Origin: Streptomyces cellulosae
Lineage (GTDB): Bacteria > Actinomycetota > Actinomycetes > Streptomycetales > Streptomycetaceae
Direction: 5' to 3'
Assembly: GCF_000721105.1 (NCBI RefSeq)
Contig: NZ_JOEV01000014.1
Coordinates: 1-64,000, forward strand
Length of the DNA: 64,000 nucleotides
Both the position numbers and the translations under genes were made by a program. Below are positions 52,182 to 60,793 of this stretch, piece after piece; position 1 is the stretch's first letter, and the number at the start of each line of letters is the position of its first letter. The notes beneath the pieces were generated by a model. It worked only from the letters and a program-made list of their open reading frames with translations. It was not told the origin of the DNA and did not search any database.

Positions 52182-53027
52182 TCACTCCTGCTCGCGGAGC
52201 TCCTCCTCGGACAGGCCCTGCCGCCAGTAGCCGACGAAGGTGATCCGGCGCCGGTCGAACTCCCGCTCCCGCACGAAGTGCCGGCGCAGCTCCTTCACGC
52301 AGCCGGACTCGCCCGCCATCCAGACGTACGGCCGCTCGGCGGGCGGGAGTTGAGCGGCGCGGATGGGGGCGAGCGCGAGCGGGGAGCCCGTGGCGTGGCT
52401 CTCCTCCCGCACCAGCCAGGTGATCTCGGCGTCCGCCGCGGTCACCAGGTCCTGCACGTCACCGGCGTGCGGCACCTCCAGCCAGACCCGGGCACGGGTG
52501 CCGGCCGGCAGCGACTCGACGATGGAGCAGGCTGCGGGTACGGCGGTCTCGTCACCCCAGACCACCACCAGGTCCGTGTCCTGAGGGGGCCGGAAGCGGA
52601 TCGCCCGGTTGTCCGCGACCGCCGGCCCGAGCAGCAGCACCTTGTCACCGGCGGCGGCCCGCGCGGCCCACGCGGAGGCCGGCCCAGCGGGAGCGTGCAG
52701 CACGAAGTCGATGTCGATCTCCTCGGTGTGCCCGTCGGGCCCGTGCCGCAGGTCCCGCAGCGTGTAGGACCGCATCACCGCCCGTACACCGTCCGGGAGT
52801 TCACGCCAGCCCTGCCACCAGCCGTCACCCAGCTCGATCGGGACACGGGGCTCGGACTGCCCGGGGTGCGGGAGGAACAGCGACAGCGACTGGTCCCGCC
52901 CGTCGGAGAAGAAGGCGCGCAGATCCTCCCCGCCGAAACTCACCCGGACCAGAGACGGCCCCAGCCGCCTCGTCCGTACGACCTGGAGGGAGAAGAAACG
53001 GAACGGAGCGGCTATGGCCGTGGTCAT
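52182..53027 (-). CDS. desF: Siderophore-interacting FAD-dependent ferric reductase DesF
   Basis: A 281-residue SIP-family flavoprotein (ViuB-like) that reduces Fe(III) in imported siderophores to free the iron. The FAD-binding motif is RSYTLRDLR; the C-terminal NAD(P)H-side region includes VVVWGDETAVPAACSIVE and VWMAGESGCVKELRRHF. The ATG at 53025-53027 follows AGGAG. It lies 48 bp behind desE, probably in one transcript from the second iron box, and 175 bp before desA. Confidence 0.93.
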   Translation of the reverse strand: MTTAIAAPFRFFSLQVVRTRRLGPSLVRVSFGGEDLRAFFSDGRDQSLSLFLPHPGQSEPRVPIELGDGWWQGWRELPDGVRAVMRSYTLRDLRHGPDGHTEEIDIDFVLHAPAGPASAWAARAAAGDKVLLLGPAVADNRAIRFRPPQDTDLVVVWGDETAVPAACSIVESLPAGTRARVWLEVPHAGDVQDLVTAADAEITWLVREESHATGSPLALAPIRAAQLPPAERPYVWMAGESGCVKELRRHFVREREFDRRRITFVGYWRQGLSEEELREQE

Positions 53028-53075
53028 GGGGTGACTCCTGAATCGGCGTCAGGGATGCTTACCTGGGTGCGGGGT

Positions 53076-54122
53076 TCAACCGGCCTTCTTCGCGCCCTCG
53101 ATGGCCTTCGCGAGGTTCTCCACCATCGGCACGCACTTGTCGTACGACAGAATCGGCTCGGGAGAGCGCGAGATGACCTGCCCGGCCTTGACGGCCGGCA
53201 GCTTCTTCCAGGTCGCCTCGGTGATGTCGGCCGGCTGGATGGTCGCGGTCCGGTCGTCCATCATGATGATGTCGGCCGGGTACTTGTCGACGTTCTCCCA
53301 GCTCAGCGTCTCGAACCAGCCGCCGGTCGCCTTCTTCGCGGACTCCGGCGGCTCGACGAAGTTCACGCCGAGGGCCTTGAAGTACTCCAGGTCGACGGAG
53401 AGGTTGGTGCCGGAGACGTAGAACGCGGTCTCGGCGGCGGAACCCGCCAGCACCTTGATCTCGGGCCGGGCCTTGGCGGCCTTGCGCAGCCGCTCCGAGG
53501 CGGCCTCGAAACGCTTCTTGGCGTCGGTGGCCTTCGCGGCCTTCATGTCCCCGCCGAGCGACTCGGCCAGCTCCCACATGCGGGCGAGCGACTTGGTCAG
53601 CTGACGGTCGTAGACGGAGACGGCGACGCTCGGGGCCAGCTTGGCGATCTTGTCCTTCGACGCCTCGGGCACGTACCAGAGGGTGCCGGCGGCGTCGAAG
53701 GTGGTGGTGATCAGGACCTGGGGTGCGAAGGCCGCGTACTTCTCGACGTTGAACTGGTCCCACACGTTGCCGAAGACCGTCAGCTTGCTGACGTCCATGT
53801 CGCCGGCCTGGACGTCGGCCTTGCCGCTCTTCGTCGTCGTCGGGCCGAACACGCCCTTGACCTCGATGCCGTAGTCGAAGAGGGCGGCGGCGACACCGGT
53901 GAAGGCGACTATCTTCGTCGGGACCTCGTCCAGCTTCACCGTCGTACCGCGGTCGTCCTTGAAGGACCAGGGGCCGGAGGCCTTGGCGGGCGTCGTCGAG
54001 TCCGAGCCGCCGCTCTCCGAGTCGCTGTCGCCGCACGCGGCCAGGAAGGCGCCGAGGCCGAGCGCACCGCCGGTGGCGAGCAGGCCGCGACGGGAGAGGT
54101 GGGCGGTTCTGGCGTTCGGCAT
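53076..54122 (-). CDS. desE: Ferric-desferrioxamine-binding lipoprotein DesE
   Basis: A 348-residue FhuD/FepB-type siderophore-binding lipoprotein. The Tat-like signal SRRGLLATGG and lipobox LAAC are at the N-terminus; the mature domain has the two-lobed helical-backbone pattern (IVAFTGVAAALFDYGIEVKGV, VDKYPADIIMMDD). It captures ferrioxamine for import by permeases encoded elsewhere. The ATG at 54120-54122 is the usual start; the iron box is 69 bp upstream. A longer GTG frame to 54164 lacks a ribosome-binding site. Confidence 0.94.
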   Translation of the reverse strand: MPNARTAHLSRRGLLATGGALGLGAFLAACGDSDSESGGSDSTTPAKASGPWSFKDDRGTTVKLDEVPTKIVAFTGVAAALFDYGIEVKGVFGPTTTKSGKADVQAGDMDVSKLTVFGNVWDQFNVEKYAAFAPQVLITTTFDAAGTLWYVPEASKDKIAKLAPSVAVSVYDRQLTKSLARMWELAESLGGDMKAAKATDAKKRFEAASERLRKAAKARPEIKVLAGSAAETAFYVSGTNLSVDLEYFKALGVNFVEPPESAKKATGGWFETLSWENVDKYPADIIMMDDRTATIQPADITEATWKKLPAVKAGQVISRSPEPILSYDKCVPMVENLAKAIEGAKKAG

Positions 54123-54190
54123 GGAGGGGTCTGCTTTCGTGCGTACGGGGGCAACTGGGTGCACGCCAACGGTGGGTGGCGGAATCAGGC

Positions 54191-54209
54191 TTAGGTTAGC
54201 CTAACCTTC
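54191..54209. promoter_or_regulatory. Iron box before desE
   Basis: TTAGGTTAGCCTAACCTTC shares 17 positions with the desA iron box and has a near-perfect palindrome. It should place desE and desF under the same iron repressor. The plus-strand glycosyltransferase gene starts 79 bp away. Confidence 0.9.
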
Positions 54210-54287
54210 TATTTTGTCCAGAGGGCACCCGGTAGCTGTTCCCGATACGCGGGGAGCGATGCCCGGTACCCCGGTAAAGTCCGTGAA

Positions 54288-56216
54288 ATGCCGAGAACCA
54301 AGGTCAGCGTCATCGTCCCCGTCTACAACACCGGGAAGTACGTCGACGAGTGCGCGCCGTCGCTGCTGGGGCAGAGTCTGCCGGCCGACGAGTACGAGGT
54401 GATCTACGTCGACGACGGGTCGACGGACGACACGCCGGCCCGGCTGGAGAAGATCGCGGCCGCGCATCCGAACGTCCAGGTGCACACCATGGCGAACTCG
54501 GGATGGCCGGGTGCGCCGCGCAATCTCGGTATGCGGCACGCCAAAGGCGAGTACATCCAGTTCGTCGACCACGACGACACGCTCGGGTCCGAGGCCCTGG
54601 AGCGGTTGTACGAGCATGCGAAGCGCAACGACGCCGACGTGGTCGTCGGCAAGATGTCCACCAACATGGCCCGGCCCCGGCGGCTGTTCCGGCACACGGT
54701 GGACGCCTGCACGATCGAGAACGACGAGCTGATGCAGAGCCTGTCGCCGCACAAGATGTTCCGGCGGGCGTTCGTCGAGGAACACGGGCTGCGGTTCCCC
54801 GAGGGGCCGTGGATCATGGAGGACCTGGCCTTCGTCGGCGCCGCCTACCTGAAGGCCGAACGGATCTCGATCCTCGCCGACTACCCCTGCTACTACTGGA
54901 TGAAGCGGGACGACGGCGGCAACAACACCCGGCACCGGTTCAACCCGCGGCACGGGTTCTGGCCCAACCTGCGCACCATCGTCCGCCAGATCAAGGACGG
55001 CACTGCCCCTTCCGACGACATCGACGCGCTGCAGAACCGGCTGCTGCACCGCCTCTACCACGTGGAGATCCTGTCCCGGACCCGTGAGCCCGAGATCCTG
55101 CGCGAGGACCCGGCCGAACAGCGGCAGCGGTTCGAGGCGGCCCGGGAGGTGGCGCTGGAGGAGTTCCCGGCGGCCGTGCGGGAGGGACTGCCCGCGGTGT
55201 CACGGCTGCGGGCCGAACTGCTGGAACGCGGCGACTTCGAAGGGGCGGTGGCGCTCGCGGAGCGCGTCCGTGACGTGACGGCACGCGGTCTGGTCGGCGA
55301 ACCGCGGTGGGAGGACGGCTGCCTGGTCGCCGACGTCACTCTGGACCTGCTGCGCGGGGACGGCGAACCGCTGGTCCTCGTCGAGCGGGACGGGACGTGG
55401 TGGCTGGACCCGGAGCTGCTGGACGGCGTGCCGGGGACGGAGGACGGCTGGGAGGTCCCCGATCCGTTCCGTCGGGCGTCCGCGGAGCTTGTGGTGAAGG
55501 ACCGGGACCGGGAGGACTGGTGGTACCCGGAGGGCGACCCGGAGGTGCGGCTGCAGCCGCTCGGGGAGGGGCGGTCGCGGCTCGTCGTGTCCGGGCGCCT
55601 GCGTCTCGACCCGGAGCGGCTGGCGGGCGGCCGGCCGCTGAAGCGCGGGGTCCACGACGTCTGGGCGCACATCATGCTGCTGGGCGTCGACCGGATGGTC
55701 CGGGTGACGGGCGACGGCACGCAGGGCGGCCCGGCCGCGGGTCCGGCGCTGACCGGCGGGCGGCTCGCACTCTCGTACTGGACCAAAGGCAAGGGCCAAC
55801 TCGCTCTCGACCTGGACGAGCGCCTGCGAAGGATCGGGCCCGACACGGACGGTGTCGTCTCCGCGAACACCGCGCGTGCCCGGCGCTCGCTCGGGCTGCC
55901 GTACATGGCCGTCGCGCCGGGCGCGCCGCTTCCCGTCGAGGTCACCGTGTCCACCCTGACGGTCGAGGCGAAGCTCGCCCCCGGAGCCGACGGAACGGCA
56001 CGACTGCGCCTCCCCACCCGCCTCAAGCTTCCGGCCGGACGCCACCCGGTCACCTTCCCGAAGGCGGACACCCCGGTCGCGTACGCCGTGGTCCGTGACG
56101 GCTCCCTGCTGCGTCTGGAGGGCCCGGCGTACCAGGCCGGCACCCGGCGGAGGCTCCTGGACGCGGTCGCCGACAACCGTCAGATCCGGCGGCTCCGGGG
56201 GCGGTTGGGCCGGTAG
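54288..56216 (+). CDS. GT2-family glycosyltransferase with long C-terminal extension
   Basis: A 642-residue protein. Residues 1-250 are a GT-A glycosyltransferase (VSVIVPVYNTGKYVDEC, YVDDGSTDDT, metal motif DHDD). This subgroup resembles teichoic-acid or capsule glycosyltransferases such as TarS, in which a C-terminal region mediates trimer formation. Here the last 300 residues are beta-rich and of unknown fold. No signal or membrane helix. Start at 54288 has only a weak GTGA upstream. It stands between the des and leucine-type clusters and belongs to neither. Confidence 0.83.
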   Translation: MPRTKVSVIVPVYNTGKYVDECAPSLLGQSLPADEYEVIYVDDGSTDDTPARLEKIAAAHPNVQVHTMANSGWPGAPRNLGMRHAKGEYIQFVDHDDTLGSEALERLYEHAKRNDADVVVGKMSTNMARPRRLFRHTVDACTIENDELMQSLSPHKMFRRAFVEEHGLRFPEGPWIMEDLAFVGAAYLKAERISILADYPCYYWMKRDDGGNNTRHRFNPRHGFWPNLRTIVRQIKDGTAPSDDIDALQNRLLHRLYHVEILSRTREPEILREDPAEQRQRFEAAREVALEEFPAAVREGLPAVSRLRAELLERGDFEGAVALAERVRDVTARGLVGEPRWEDGCLVADVTLDLLRGDGEPLVLVERDGTWWLDPELLDGVPGTEDGWEVPDPFRRASAELVVKDRDREDWWYPEGDPEVRLQPLGEGRSRLVVSGRLRLDPERLAGGRPLKRGVHDVWAHIMLLGVDRMVRVTGDGTQGGPAAGPALTGGRLALSYWTKGKGQLALDLDERLRRIGPDTDGVVSANTARARRSLGLPYMAVAPGAPLPVEVTVSTLTVEAKLAPGADGTARLRLPTRLKLPAGRHPVTFPKADTPVAYAVVRDGSLLRLEGPAYQAGTRRRLLDAVADNRQIRRLRGRLGR

Positions 56217-56394
56217 GGCCGGTTGGGCCGGTAGGGCCGGCCGGCAGGCAACGCTCGGCGGCCGACTCCCGGCAGTCGTCGGCCCGCTCCCTCCTGGGCT
56301 GACGGCGGCCGACTCCCGCCGTTCGCCGGCCCGCTCCGCCCCCGACGAACGGCGGCCCGCTCCCGACATTCGCCGGCCCGCTCCGCCCTGGCGG
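56199..56394. repeat. Repeats across and after the glycosyltransferase stop
   Basis: An 18-bp unit GGTTGGGCCGGTAGGGCC occurs twice in tandem, the first copy containing the TAG stop. Three 47-bp degenerate units follow (56256-56302, 56303-56349, 56350-56394), sharing GGCCGACTCCCG and CGGCCCGCTCC. The interval to the next gene end (56425) holds nothing else. Confidence 0.85.
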
Positions 56395-56424
56395 ACGCGG
56401 GTCGACGCGAGCCGACCGCCGCAA

Positions 56425-57585
56425 TCAGCCCGCCAGCCCCAACTCCCGCGCGATCAGCATCCGCTGGACCTCGCTGGTGCCCTCGCCGATCTCCAGGATC
56501 TTGGAGTCGCGCCACATACGGGCGACCGGGTACTCGTTCATGAAGCCGTAGCCGCCGTGGATCTGGGTGGCGTCGCGGGCGTTGTCCACGGCGATCGTGG
56601 AGGAGTACAGCTTGGCGAGGGCCGCCTCCTTCTTGAAGGGGTCGCCCAGGACGAGACGGGAGGCCGCGTCGCGCCAGGCGAGGCGGGCGGTGTGGGCCTT
56701 CATGTCCATGTCGGCGATCTTGAACTGGATGGCCTGGTTGGCGCCGATGGGGCGTCCGAACGCCTCGCGTTCCTTCGCGTACTTCACCGACTCGTCCACA
56801 CAGCCCTGCGCCAGCCCGGTGGCTAGGGCGGCGATGGCGATCCGGCCCTCGTCCAGGATGCGCAGGAACTGGGCGTACCCGCGGCCCTGTTCGCCGAGCA
56901 GGTTCGCGGCCGGGACACGGACGTCGGAGAAGGACAGCTCACGGGTGTCCGAGGCGTTCCAGCCGACCTTGGAGTAGGGGGCGGCGACCGTGAAGCCGGG
57001 AGTGCCCGACGGCACGATGATCGCGGAGATCAGCGGCCTGCCGTCCGCCTTGCGGCCCGTCACCGCGGTGACCGTGACCAGGCCCGTGATGTCCGTGCCC
57101 GAGTTGGTGATGAAGCACTTGGAGCCGTTGATCACCCATTCGTCCGTCTCCGGGTCGAGGCGGGCCGTCGTCCGGGTGGCGCCCGCGTCCGAGCCGCCGC
57201 CGGGCTCGGTCAGCCCGAACGCCCCGAGGGTCTCACCGGAGCACAGCCGGGGCAGCCACTGCCGCTTCTGCTCCTCGGTGCCGAACAGGTGGATCGGCAT
57301 CGCGCCCAGTGAGACGCCCGCCTCCAGGGTGATGGCGACCGACGAGTCGACCCGCGCCAGTTCCTCCAGCGCGATGCCGAGGGCCAGGTAGTCGCCGCCC
57401 ATGCCGCCGTACTCCTCCGGGAACGGCAGCCCGAACAGCCCCATGCGGCCCATCTCGCGGACGATCTCGTACGGGAACTCGTGCCGCTCGTAGAAGTCGC
57501 CGATCTTGGGCGCCACGACGTCGTGTGCGAACTCCTCGACCGTCCGGCGGAGTTCTTCCAGTTCGGGGGAGAGACGGTGGTCCAT
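56425..57585 (-). CDS. acdH: Acyl-CoA dehydrogenase (isovaleryl-CoA type)
   Basis: A 386-residue FAD enzyme that oxidises short or branched acyl-CoA. Motifs are AFGLTEPGGGSDAGATRT, GSKCFITNSGTDITG and the C-terminal QIHGGYGFMNEYPVARMWRD. The acid residue of isovaleryl-CoA dehydrogenases is not fixed by a simple pattern here, so isovaleryl specificity rests on context: HMG-CoA lyase and a biotin carboxylase/carboxyltransferase pair precede it in the operon with 6 bp or less between genes. Named as AcdH-like. Last gene of the unit. Confidence 0.88.
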   Translation of the reverse strand: MDHRLSPELEELRRTVEEFAHDVVAPKIGDFYERHEFPYEIVREMGRMGLFGLPFPEEYGGMGGDYLALGIALEELARVDSSVAITLEAGVSLGAMPIHLFGTEEQKRQWLPRLCSGETLGAFGLTEPGGGSDAGATRTTARLDPETDEWVINGSKCFITNSGTDITGLVTVTAVTGRKADGRPLISAIIVPSGTPGFTVAAPYSKVGWNASDTRELSFSDVRVPAANLLGEQGRGYAQFLRILDEGRIAIAALATGLAQGCVDESVKYAKEREAFGRPIGANQAIQFKIADMDMKAHTARLAWRDAASRLVLGDPFKKEAALAKLYSSTIAVDNARDATQIHGGYGFMNEYPVARMWRDSKILEIGEGTSEVQRMLIARELGLAG

Positions 57586-57591
57586 CGTTGT

Positions 57592-58551
57592 TCACTGCTC
57601 CTGGTGGGAGAGGGCTCGGACGGTGCGGGACGGGCTGGGCCGGCCCAGATGCGCGGCCATCCACACGCTGGTGGCGACAAGACGGCCGAGGTCGACTCCG
57701 GTGTCGACGCCGAGCCCCTGAAGCATCCACACGAGGTCCTCGGTGGCGAGGTTGCCGGTGGCGGACTTGGCGTACGGGCAGCCGCCGAGGCCGCCCGCGG
57801 AGGCGTCGACGGTGGTGACGCCGTACTGGAGCGCCGCCAGGGTGTTGGCGAGCGCCTGACCGTAGGTGTCGTGGAAGTGCACGCCCAACACCTCGGTGGG
57901 GACCCGCGCTTCGGTGAGCGCGGTGAGGAGGGCGAGGACATGGCCGGGCGTGGCCACCCCGATCGTGTCGCCGAGGCTGAGCTCGTCGCAGCCCATGTCG
58001 AGCAGGGCCCGGCAGACCCGGGCGACCTGCGGGATGGGCACCGGACCCTCCCACGGGTCGCCGAAGCACATGGAGAGATAGCCGCGGACATGGACCCCCT
58101 CCGCCTTCGCGCGGGCCACCACCGGTTCGAACATCGCCAGCGCCTCGTCCACGGTGCGGTTGAGGTTGGCCTTGGCGAAGGACTCGGTGGCGCTGGCGAA
58201 CACGGCGACCCGGCGGGCGCCGAAGACCAGGGCCCGGTCCAGTCCGCGTTCGTTCGGGACGAGGACCGGCAGGTCGACGGGGAGGTCGTCGATCAGCGGG
58301 AACAGCTGCTCGGCGTCGGAGAGTTGGGGCACCCACTTGGGGTGCACGAAGCTGGTCGCCTCGATCGTCGTCAGACCGGCTTCGGCGAGGCGGCGGATGA
58401 ACGCCGCCTTGATCTCCGTCGGGACGGTCGTCTTCTCGTTCTGCAGGCCGTCGCGGGCGCCCACCTCGTGGATCCGGACACGGGCGGGCAGGGCCGGGGC
58501 CGGAGCCGGAGCCGGTACGACCATGGGGAGGCCCAGTTCGGGAGTGCTCAT
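57592..58551 (-). CDS. Hydroxymethylglutaryl-CoA lyase
   Basis: A 319-residue aldolase-type lyase splitting HMG-CoA into acetoacetate and acetyl-CoA, the last step of leucine breakdown. Motifs: VRIHEVGARDGLQNE near residue 25, GCDELSLGDTIGVATPG, VHFHDTYGQALAN, and GLGGCPYAKSATGNLATED with the catalytic cysteine. The ATG overlaps the carboxylase stop by 4 bp. An N-terminal 20-residue Pro/Ala stretch is extra. Confidence 0.93.
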   Translation of the reverse strand: MSTPELGLPMVVPAPAPAPALPARVRIHEVGARDGLQNEKTTVPTEIKAAFIRRLAEAGLTTIEATSFVHPKWVPQLSDAEQLFPLIDDLPVDLPVLVPNERGLDRALVFGARRVAVFASATESFAKANLNRTVDEALAMFEPVVARAKAEGVHVRGYLSMCFGDPWEGPVPIPQVARVCRALLDMGCDELSLGDTIGVATPGHVLALLTALTEARVPTEVLGVHFHDTYGQALANTLAALQYGVTTVDASAGGLGGCPYAKSATGNLATEDLVWMLQGLGVDTGVDLGRLVATSVWMAAHLGRPSPSRTVRALSHQEQ

Positions 58552-60779
58552 GCCGTCTTCTCCTTGCCGGGGACGATCTGCGCGGGGGCGGTCTGGGAGG
58601 TGGCGGTCTGCACGGAGGTGGTCTGCGCGGGGGTGGTCTCGGAGGTGGCGGTCTCCGGTAGTGCGGTCCCCGAGGCGGGGGTCTCCGACGCGACACTCTC
58701 TGACGCGGCTGTCTCCGACGCGGCACTCTCTGACGCGGCTGTCTCCGACACGGCGGTCTCCGCGGGCGCGATGACCGCCAGCACCTGGTCCATGGCGACC
58801 GTCGCCCCCGGTACGACGTCCAGTTCGGCGACCGTGCCGGCGTGCGGGGCGGAGATGACGTGCTCCATCTTCATCGCCTCGACGACCAGCAGGCTCTGGC
58901 CCGCGGTCACCTCGTCGCCGACGGCGACCTTCACGACGGTGACCGTGCCGGGCATCGGTGCGGTGAGCGAGTCGGCGCCCGCGTGGGCCGCGCCCGTGAG
59001 GGACGCGGCGACCGGGTCGTGGTCGCGCACCTGCCAGGCGTCGCCGTCGCGGCCCAGCCAGGTGCCTCCCGGCAGGGCGGCGAAGGTGTGGGCGATGCCG
59101 TCGAGGTGGAGGGTGAACCGGGACCGGGAGTCGCCGTCCGGTCCCGGAGGCGGCCCTGCGTGTGCCCGGAGCGGTGGCCGCGCGCCGTCGGCGAGTACCT
59201 CGGCCCCGCCGTCCGCCGTGCCGCGCACACGGATCGTGCGGGGCTCGTGCCCTGCCACTTGGAGGTGGTGAGCCGTCCAGGCCCGCTCGCCGCCCAGGCG
59301 CCAGCCATCGGCGACGGAGAACGGGTCCACCCAGCCGGGCCCCGCCGCGCCGAGGGCGGCCTGGCGCAACAGCGCTGCCGCCGCGTAGACCTCCTGCGGG
59401 ACCTCGGCCGGTACCAGCCCCTCGACCTCCCGCTCCACCAGCCCCGTGTCCAACTCGCCCGCCACGACCGCCGGATGGGCGAGCAGCCGCCGCAGGAACC
59501 CGGCGTTCGTCTGCACGCCCAGCGTGACCGTCTCCGCCAGGGCGGCCCGGAGTTTCCTGAGCGCGGTGGCCCGGTCCGGCCCGTATGCGATCACCTTGGA
59601 CAGCATCGGGTCGTACAGGCTGCCGACCTCGGTGCCCTCGCTGAGCCCGGAGTCGGTGCGGACGCCGTCGCCCTGGGGTTCGTGGAGTTTCAGGACCGTG
59701 CCGCCGGAGGGGAGGAACCCGCGCGCGCCCTCTTTGACCGACACCGTCTCGGCGCAGACGCGGGCCTCGATCGCGTGGCCGGTGAGGGCGATGTCGTCCT
59801 GTCCGAAGGGCAGCGGTTCGCCGGCCGCCACCCGCAGCTGCCACTCCACCAGGTCCAGGCCGGTGACCAGTTCCGTGACCGGGTGCTCCACCTGGAGGCG
59901 GGTGTTCATCTCCATGAAGTAGTACGACGACGGGTCCTTGCCGGGGACGATGAACTCCACCGTGCCCGCGCCCCGGTAGCCGCAGGAACGGGCCGCCTGG
60001 ACGGCCGCCTCGCCCATCGCTGCCCGGGTCCTGTCGTCCAGGAGGACGGAGGGCGCCTCCTCGATGAGCTTCTGGTGACGGCGCTGGAGGGAGCACTCGC
60101 GTTCGCCCAGGTGGACCACCCGGCCGTGGCCGTCGGCCAGGACCTGGATCTCGATGTGCCGGGGCCGGTCGACCCACCGTTCGACGAGCAGGGTGTCGTC
60201 CCCGAAGGAGGCGCGGGCCTCCCGGCGCGCGGCGGCGATCTCGTCGGCGAGCAGGGCCGCCTCGCGCACCAGCCGCATGCCCTTGCCGCCCCCGCCCGCG
60301 GACGGCTTCAGCAGCACCGGCATGCCGATCTCCCGGGCGGAGTCGGCGAGTTGGGCGTCGCTGAGCCCGCTGCCGGTGGACCCGGGGACCACCGGCACCC
60401 CGGCCGCCCGTACCGTCTCCTTGGCGCGGATCTTGTCGCCCATGAGCGCGATGGCGTCCGCGGGCGGCCCGATGAAGACCAGCCCGGCGTCGGCGCACGC
60501 GCGCGCGAAGCCGGCGTTCTCCGCCAGGAAGCCGTACCCGGGGTGGACGGCCTGGGCGCCGGTGCGGGCCGCCGCCTCCAGGAGCCGCTCGACCGACAGA
60601 TAGCTCTCGGCGGCGGGCGCCGGGCCGAGCCGTACGGCGGTGTCGGCCTCCCGGACGTGCCGGGCGTCGGCGTCCGCGTCGGAGAAGACGGCCACCGAGC
60701 GCACCCCCAGCGAGCGCAGCGTACGGATCACGCGGACGGCGATCTCGCCCCGGTTGGCCACAAGCACTGTGTCGAACAT
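58548..60779 (-). CDS. Acyl-CoA carboxylase biotin-carboxylase/BCCP subunit (methylcrotonyl-CoA type)
   Basis: A 743-residue subunit. The ATP-grasp biotin carboxylase (MFDTVLVANRGEIAVRVIR, KPSAGGGGKGMRL, EMNTRLQVEHPVTE) is followed by a BT-like linker and the biotinyl domain with EAMKMEH (biotin lysine near residue 633). Biotin domains normally end the protein, but here a 70-residue Ser/Thr/Glu/Ala repeat tail follows. With the adjacent carboxyltransferase it should carboxylate 3-methylcrotonyl-CoA. ATG at 60777-60779 is the family start; a GTG six codons upstream overlaps the carboxyltransferase stop by 4 bp. Confidence 0.92.
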   Translation of the reverse strand: MFDTVLVANRGEIAVRVIRTLRSLGVRSVAVFSDADADARHVREADTAVRLGPAPAAESYLSVERLLEAAARTGAQAVHPGYGFLAENAGFARACADAGLVFIGPPADAIALMGDKIRAKETVRAAGVPVVPGSTGSGLSDAQLADSAREIGMPVLLKPSAGGGGKGMRLVREAALLADEIAAARREARASFGDDTLLVERWVDRPRHIEIQVLADGHGRVVHLGERECSLQRRHQKLIEEAPSVLLDDRTRAAMGEAAVQAARSCGYRGAGTVEFIVPGKDPSSYYFMEMNTRLQVEHPVTELVTGLDLVEWQLRVAAGEPLPFGQDDIALTGHAIEARVCAETVSVKEGARGFLPSGGTVLKLHEPQGDGVRTDSGLSEGTEVGSLYDPMLSKVIAYGPDRATALRKLRAALAETVTLGVQTNAGFLRRLLAHPAVVAGELDTGLVEREVEGLVPAEVPQEVYAAAALLRQAALGAAGPGWVDPFSVADGWRLGGERAWTAHHLQVAGHEPRTIRVRGTADGGAEVLADGARPPLRAHAGPPPGPDGDSRSRFTLHLDGIAHTFAALPGGTWLGRDGDAWQVRDHDPVAASLTGAAHAGADSLTAPMPGTVTVVKVAVGDEVTAGQSLLVVEAMKMEHVISAPHAGTVAELDVVPGATVAMDQVLAVIAPAETAVSETAASESAASETAASESVASETPASGTALPETATSETTPAQTTSVQTATSQTAPAQIVPGKEKTA
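58580..58760. repeat. In-frame degenerate repeats at the 3' end of the carboxylase gene
   Basis: At 58681-58740 a 30-bp unit occurs twice with two mismatches, and shorter GTCTCCGACGCGG and GTCTCGGAGGTGGCGGTCT units surround it. They encode the SETAASES-type tail. Confidence 0.82.
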
Positions 60780-60793
60780 CGTCGTCAGGTCCC

